Origin: Pleurotus djamor
Lineage: Eukaryota; Basidiomycota; Agaricomycetes; Agaricales; Pleurotaceae
Reading direction: 5' to 3'
DNA: 64,000 nt
Assembly: GCA_029747585.1 (NCBI GenBank)
Contig: JAPEVF010000186.1
Coordinates: forward strand, 1-64,000
Below are positions 56,108 to 64,000 of this stretch, one piece after another. The notes below the pieces were generated by a model, which saw only the letters and a program-made list of their open reading frames with translations, was not told where the DNA came from and did no database searches. The position numbers and the translations under genes are program-made. Within the stretch, counting starts at the first letter, position 1. The number at the start of each line of letters is the position of its first letter.

Positions 56108-57098
56108 ATGTCTACAGTCATCGTGCCAATCGTGTTCCTAGCCATCGGGATCGCTATATCAACTGCTCCCTTCAAGAGTTTGGCCTCCGCTATCTTCAAA
56201 GTTATATCCCAATTGAGGGCCGCGTTTTTTTGATTTCTTGGTAAGCATGCCCTCGCTCTGTGGCCCACTTTGCTGACATTCCTTCGCAGGGTCCCAATTT
56301 TTCTCCTTCTGAGGTCGGAAAGCCTTTGACGAAGTGAGTCACCCAACTTCGTTATCAAATCTCCCTAACCTAGTTTCATCTAGATCGGAAGTTGTCTCTC
56401 TCTATCCGGAGGGAAGTTGGCAGCGTTCGGCCTTTGATAATTATACTTCCGTCCTCCTCAACGAGGACCTCATTTTTCCTTGCATCTATGCCACCAAAGG
56501 ATATAACGGCGACGAGCAGCGTTTCGTCTTTGTCGACAGTGATGACCTGTCCGACCCCCGTCATATCAAAGCTCTAGCCAGCGGCCTGTCGGAGTACCTC
56601 CCACAAGCCAGATCCCTCGGTCCCAACACTTCCCTCGTTCTTCTTGCGAAGGAGAACCCAACGCCACGAATGATGGAAGAGTACAATGATGGTTTCTGGA
56701 GGTTGCTCGACGGTCTGGCTAGACTCGACAGGAAGCCCTGGCCATCGAACATCCCACAAGACATCGACACTGATCGTTGGTGCTTCTGCTTCGGCGGAGA
56801 GCCCTTCTTCAGCGTCATTCAAACCCCTGCCCACCAAGTCCGCCAGTCAAGATACGCTAAGGGCGTCACCATTGTATTCCAGCCGAAATGGATCTTCGAC
56901 ATCCTCTTCAGCAGCGATGCGAAGCGTGCCGGAGCGTTGGGCAAAGTCCGGTCGTTATTGGCCAAGTACGATTCCATTCCTGTGTCCCCGGAGTTGAAGA
57001 ATTACGGAGATGAAGGGTCGAGGGAGAGCAAGCAATACTTCCTTCTGGATGAAAATATTGCCGCTGATTGTCCATTGGACCAACTGGCGAAGAACTGA
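56108..57098 (+). CDS. YqcI/YcgG-family protein with an apparent frameshift
   Basis: The C-terminal 230 residues fit the YqcI/YcgG family: ALASGLSEYLPQARSLGPNT, YNDGFWRLLDGLARLDRKPW, DTDRWCFCFGGEPFFSVIQT and GVTIVFQPKWIFDILF. The function of the family is uncertain. The ATG at 56108, about 105 bp below a TATA box, opens a hydrophobic segment (VIVPIVFLAIGIAI) that could be a membrane anchor. The frame runs 41 codons and hits TGA just after a run of seven T (56225-56231). With one T fewer it would continue directly into the next exon (GPNFSPSEVGKPLTK). Either the base count is a sequencing error or this copy is a recent pseudogene. The remaining introns and the 3' frame are intact. Confidence 0.7.
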
Positions 57099-59222
57099 TG
57101 GCAGAGGGGAGTATAGCGTCAAGTTATTGATCGAGAAGACGGTGAGTTTGTGGTCGGGCCTCGTGATATAAAGTAAACTCTAATGATGCGCTCCCGTCGC
57201 CAGAAGATCTGTGCCATGCGTTTCTGTTTAACCTACCAGTTTTGCCACCGTCCGCCTGCAACTTTACATATACAAACCACTCCAAGCTTTATCCTGTTGA
57301 TAATTGATCATCATAGAATTCCTCAAATTACCATCTTGTGTTTTCATCTTTATCTTTTGCCCGTTTATTCTTCCTAATACCGTCAGCACCTTTGGGTTTT
57401 TGATGATATGTCGGTGTGAGGGCTCCTTAGCACAATTGTACAAATATTCCCAATTTTTCGTCCGTCACGCGGCAATCGACATATGTCTTCTTGGACACTT
57501 CGAAGCATTCAGATATCAATCGCCGTCACATTCGGACCAAGCCAGACGTACGTATCTCCAGCCAACGCGTGTTAACGTTCAGGCAAACATGGTGATATGA
57601 ACCTGCTGATTTATTTGAACAGCACATACCGTTCAAAGGTTGCAAGAGCTAGATTCTAAGTACGCACAAAGCTTGACGGGCAGGCTTGCATCGCGTGACC
57701 CACTGATATCGGCGACTCCATGCCTTCAATCACACAAGAACCTTCAGAGGGGCCTACGGCAGTGATTGATACTGCACCGGCGGTTTCGTGATTACGACAA
57801 ATATACCTCTCAGGTGGCAGGTCACTAGGCCAGACATGTGGAGAAATTTAAAGTATCGTGTGAGACTGGTGTGAGAGAACAAATGTTCTCGGAGGTCAAT
57901 CGACATACGTGCCTGCGTATATATATTGTGCACTTCCACCGCCTTTCGGGGATGTCGAAACACCACAAGAGGTACGTAAACGTTGGGCACTTCACATGCT
58001 TCCCGTAACAACTGTTTACTCGAGCAAGAGGTTGGATTTTGAAATACAAACGAAGAACATGCGACATGGGAACACGGAGAAACGGAGATAGTGATAGGAA
58101 ATAAGCATCCATGTGTGGGCAAGTACGTTGAATCCGTCGAGAAAGCAGCGACGAGGAGAGGCAAGCACTGGGGGGACATAAAAGCATGGGTCACGCGACG
58201 AACAATGGAGTGAGCGCAGAACTGAAGGATGTGTGACCATGAGTCTTTCCAAGGTCGTTTCAAGGTCATTTTGCTAGGGCCTTCCTTATGGGGTATTATG
58301 GGGTACGGAAAGCGAACCTAATTATTCCTGTGGGTCCCCAGAGCGTTCAAGACACGAGCGAGCGGGTTGGACAGGTTAAGGTGGGTTTGGTTTGTGTTTA
58401 TGCACCCTAGTTCTGCGCGAAAAAGGAGAGACCAGCTCGTCAGACCGATTTGGGGTTCAAACGGATTTGAGCACAAACTCTGAGCGCACTGAGAAATAGG
58501 TCCGCGCTGGACCGGAACTTCTGAGCGACGTGCTCGAGACTTTACGTCCTCTTGCGATAGGCTCTAGCTCTGCGAGGGCCTAAACCGCGTGACGAAGAAG
58601 CATGTCCGGTGTATCCAGAGTCTTCCTGTGCATCTCCCGGTGGGAAATCACTTGGCCACCACATTGAGACCTCATATATTGAGACCCCATCGAAGCATGG
58701 TGACATGTAGCAGGTCCCGAGCAGCCTGAGTCCATGGAATTTGCGGTGGTCGTGTCCCGTCCCGCAAGATCAGGTGTCGCTCCAAGTTGGTGTCCTATGA
58801 CAGGGCACCCGTTCGAAAGGAATTCAAACATCGGGTCCTCTGATAGTTATACCCTTGTATGGGTGTCGTCAACGGCTCCTAGTGAATGTGATGATGGCCG
58901 AATCGTTTGGAGGGGCCTAGCTTGTCATGGGGCATCTTAGAAGCCGCCCCGACACATCTGCTGAGAATTGGGGTCTTTGGTTGAAAATATGTGAGTAGTG
59001 ACAGGAAGGTGAAGATACTGTGCAGTGATGGTGGAAGGGCTTCGTAGATTTTAGGCTCGGAGCAATAAAACATAAGCTCAAAGGTTGGAAGACAATCAGG
59101 CACCGAGGAGTAGGCGCCATGGGATATAAAAAGAGAGTTTCGCCGGCCAAACAAGCAGCAACAAAGGATACCCCACAAGGGCTGTCGAATCGCCCTTTTC
59201 TTCATCTTGACCTTCGACCACC
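57099..59222. other. Long intergenic region upstream of the kinase gene
   Basis: No gene recognised. Minus frames at 57754-58269 and 58879-59205 are long but lack domains and splice context. A TATA box (GGGATATAAAAAG) at about 59120 belongs to the kinase gene. Confidence 0.45.
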
Positions 59223-61497
<2,275 letters not shown>

Positions 61498-62078
61498 TTG
61501 ACTTTCATCGCCATTTCTTGTCATTTCTTGTCATTTGTATGTATCATCTTCACGCTTTTATACGACCCTTGAGCTGTTGNTTTTTTCTTGCTATACCGCC
61601 ATGCCCTTCTTCGTTTCTACCACCTCGTGTCGAGGTTTAGAGCTTGCNTTTTTTGTTATGTACGGCTGGAAATCTGTGTAATGCTGAGAGTCGTTGTGTT
61701 CTTGTACGACCAGATGTGGCCTTGGCCTGTCCTTCTCCCATCCTTCTTTTCTCTTGCTTTAATGCGCCTCTTGCCTTTATTAACCTATGTACTTAGATTG
61801 TTTTATATACATAGTATGACTGTATCAGTAGTGTATTTACCTCGTTACCTAGTGTAGGTGGCGACTCTAGCTCGCTATTTTTTGAGTTATGTTGTCTCTG
61901 GGCACGATCATCTCATGTCAACGCAGACATGCCCAGGACTCGATCACCATGGGAAAGACGGCGGCCTCTCATCATGGGAGGTACCTCGAAATAGTATGCC
62001 TTTCCGCATGGATGTTCAATCCTTTATAAGACGGGAACGATAGCTACCCAGGCCCGCTTGATTCAATCATCCACAGCC
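61498..62078. other. Intergenic region
   Basis: 3' flank of the kinase gene, with T-rich tracts. CCTTTATAAGACG at about 62020 is the TATA box of the next gene. Confidence 0.5.
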
Positions 62079-62887
62079 ATGACCACTCCTATCAATGACG
62101 CCCAAGGACTGCTCTTTGTGTACTCAGAACCTGGGCCTAATGTTTCGGAGGATAGGTTCAACGGTACACCTTTCCCGTATCCTGCAAATAATCGTCGCTG
62201 ACTTCTTGACCCCAAGCGTGGTATGACACCGAACACCTACCTCTTCTCTCCAGCATCGTCCCAGGCATCCTGGGAGCGACGAGATACAAAGCCGTCGACA
62301 GCAGAACGCCTTCTTGGTTAGCTCTCTACGAGCTGACTTCGCCATCAGCGGTATCAAGCGATCTAGCTCAGAAGGCTGCTGCAGCAGCATCGGAGAATGA
62401 ACTAGACATCAAAGCCAATCTGGCCATGCTCAATCGTCGAGTCTTCTCGCTTCGGCGTACCAAAATCCGCTCGGAGGTGGCTGGGCTACCCGACTTGCCT
62501 GAAGATGCGACGAAGCCACCAAGCAAGTTCGTCTGCGTTGTGATGATGAAACCATCCGAACAGAAGACCGTTGATGATATCATAAAGTGGTATGACGGAG
62601 AACATATGGATCTGTTCGCAAGGACACCTGGATGGATCAGAGGGAGGTTGTACGAACTCGTAGCAGGGCCCATGGAAGGAGCGGGGAAGCCGGACCCAAC
62701 GGTTTCGCCGAACTTGAGCGTTACCTTCCTTGCTCTTCACGAGTTTTCGACGGTGGAAGGGATAGGCGGTCAGGAGATGATAGAGTCCGTCTCTACACCT
62801 TGGGCAAAGGAGGTCGTTGCTGATGTGGGGCCGAACCTTGAGCAACGATTGTTTGGATATTATAGCCAGTTCGTCAAGGAGACCTAG
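62079..62887 (+). CDS. EthD-like dimeric alpha/beta-barrel protein
   Basis: About 250 residues in two exons (62079-62163 and 62217-62887). The N-terminal half reads GLLFVYSEPGPNVSEDRFN, AWYDTEHLPLLSSIVPGILG and ATRYKAVDSRTPSWLALYEL, the ferredoxin-like pattern of EthD/dimeric alpha-beta barrel proteins. The second half repeats it: FVCVVMMKPSEQKTVDDIIK, WYDGEHMDLFARTPGWIRGR, FLALHEFSTVEGIGGQ. The protein thus holds two tandem copies of the fold. Relatives take part in small-molecule or polyketide metabolism, but many fungal members have no known role. No signal peptide is present, so it should be cytosolic. A TATA box lies about 55 bp upstream. Confidence 0.75.
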
Positions 62888-63051
62888 ACCAGCAGAGATC
62901 GTGCTCGTCGTTGCTTGATGTGTATAAAAGCCTTGAGATTAGTTAAATTCATGAACTACGAGATTAGTTGTACATTAGTGNAAAAAATTTGTCCGATTCA
63001 GTCCGAGCACGAATGGCGATCAATATCATGAGAGAGGTAGAAGGAAACCGA

Positions 63052-64000
63052 CTAATGGGTCCATGCTTGATTGAGGTTGTTATTGGTACACTGCCATGTC
63101 TGGACTTGGTTTCCGCTCGTGAAGTTGCCGTTCGTCACATCAAGGCAAAGCCCTATAGTGGTCACTGAATAATGGCGCAGGAAACCTAATGTAAAAGCTG
63201 CGAACCTTGTCCTTCAAGAGCAATCCGATCGTCATCCGTTAGGTACCACTGCTGAGCGGGGAGGTTATCGTAACACTGCCAAATTTTCATTCCAACTCCG
63301 TTCGCTGGCGCTGAGAATGAGTTGTCGTGGGTGGATAAGAATTTCACAAAGTGGATCGGAAGAAGGGAGACGTACTTGACCCAGCATCCAGACAAAAGTT
63401 CGTACCAGCGAGCTGAACCTTCGTGGAGCCCGCTTTGATCACCCAGTTCTGAGCGGTGGAGCCGTTACACTCATAACTGGAAGGAATGAGAAGACATGGA
63501 AAATAAGAGGCACTGTCGTACGTACATTTGTACAGGTGTGCCATTTGCGACAATATTACCGCGAACGTCAAGGCATTGGTACCCGTTTCCGACGGGATGA
63601 ATCTGGGATACATCGGTAGGGGGGAATGTGCCAGATGGGCAGAAGCTTTTTGGAATTAGCTGAGCGTAGTTGGATCAAGCGCAAAAAGACCTACGATATT
63701 GTGAAGCCAATATTGTCCCCTGGGCATTGGTGCATGGGGAGACTGGGAGCCACATTGGTGGGAGGTGGAAAGTTTGTCGGGATTGATGGAAGGGAGAAGG
63801 CGTTTGGACAGTTGAATACGTCGCAGAGGGCGTCCGTGCAGAAACCATTTGGCTTCGGCTTGAGTCAGCACGGAAAAGCTGAATGGATAAGGCAGAGAGA
63901 TGTGTTACCTGAACCGAGTGTGCGGCGATACTGACGCCCATGTTGAAATGAGTAGGGTCTTTCAGAATGTAGTAGTAACCATTCTATAGATGCAGGTGAG
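63052..64000 (-). CDS. Ricin-B lectin R5 joined to a Cys-rich N-terminal domain (partial)
   Basis: The gene enters from the right edge, so its start is not seen. The first visible exon (acceptor at about 63984) reads NGYYYILKDPTHFNMGVSIA. After an intron come PKPNGFCTDALCDVFNCPNA, MHQCPGDNIGFTI and, across another intron, SFCPSGTFPPT. This Cys pattern recalls the end of thaumatin-like or related secreted glycoproteins. It leads straight into a ricin-B domain: GNGYQCLDVRGNIVANGTPV, ECNGSTAQNWVIKAG, NFCLDAG, KIWQCYDNLPAQQWYLTDDD, LCLDVTNGNFTSGNQVQTWQ and NLNQAWTH, with a stop at 63052. There is one trefoil, unlike the two-part R1-R4. R5 lies 28.5 kb from R4 and has no companion gene here. The splice joints of the Cys-rich part are by eye. 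Confidence 0.75.

Noticed and set aside
57754..58269. 171-codon minus frame
   Set aside because: No recognisable domain, no splice or promoter context; likely chance.

Overview
The window is nuclear DNA of a filamentous basidiomycete, most likely an Agaricomycete (mushroom-forming fungus). Genes are cut by many 50-60 nt introns with GTRAGT donors and CTRAC-type branch points. Pyrimidine-rich leaders follow TATA boxes. The families are typical of this group: large F-box proteins, a DUF6593 protein, a multi-exon P450, hAT and Copia debris, and secreted ricin-B lectins. Single N bases, often at homopolymers, suggest a draft assembly.

1-13 kb is repeat-rich and gene-poor. It holds a tandem array of exon/intron-like modules at the left edge, repeated almost identically 10.2 kb away, a truncated mitochondrial carrier, two minus-strand arrays of diverged short exon-like units, a Copia remnant, and a decayed copy of a lectin/companion gene pair.

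13.4-36.6 kb is the most interesting part. Four ricin-B-type lectin genes (R1-R4) and two copies of an unrecognised companion gene (B and C) lie in mirror order around a histone H3 gene: B, R1, R2 on the minus strand, then H3, then R3, R4, C on the plus strand. The four lectin promoters share a conserved block upstream of the TATA box. Gene B has been split by two insertions of one DNA-transposon family. Each insertion sits in an exon and has its own 6-bp target duplication. The transposons have long inverted ends studded with C-rich 11-mers, an internal ~155-bp tandem array and a perfect palindrome.

36.7-62.9 kb is ordinary gene-dense sequence: two F-box paralogues and a third decayed one, a C2H2 zinc-finger protein, a Tra2-like RNA-binding protein, a small secreted Cys-rich protein with an in-frame GPI-like tail beyond its stop, a DUF6593 protein, a P450, two unrecognised proteins (one coiled coil), a YqcI/YcgG-family gene with an apparent frameshift, the Snf1/AMPK kinase and an EthD-like protein. 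A fifth ricin-B gene (R5), joined to a Cys-rich N-terminal region, runs off the right edge.

Inference: the lectins are secreted carbohydrate-binding proteins, likely co-expressed through the shared promoter block and linked in evolution, perhaps in function, to the companion protein. All annotation is by eye, without database searches.
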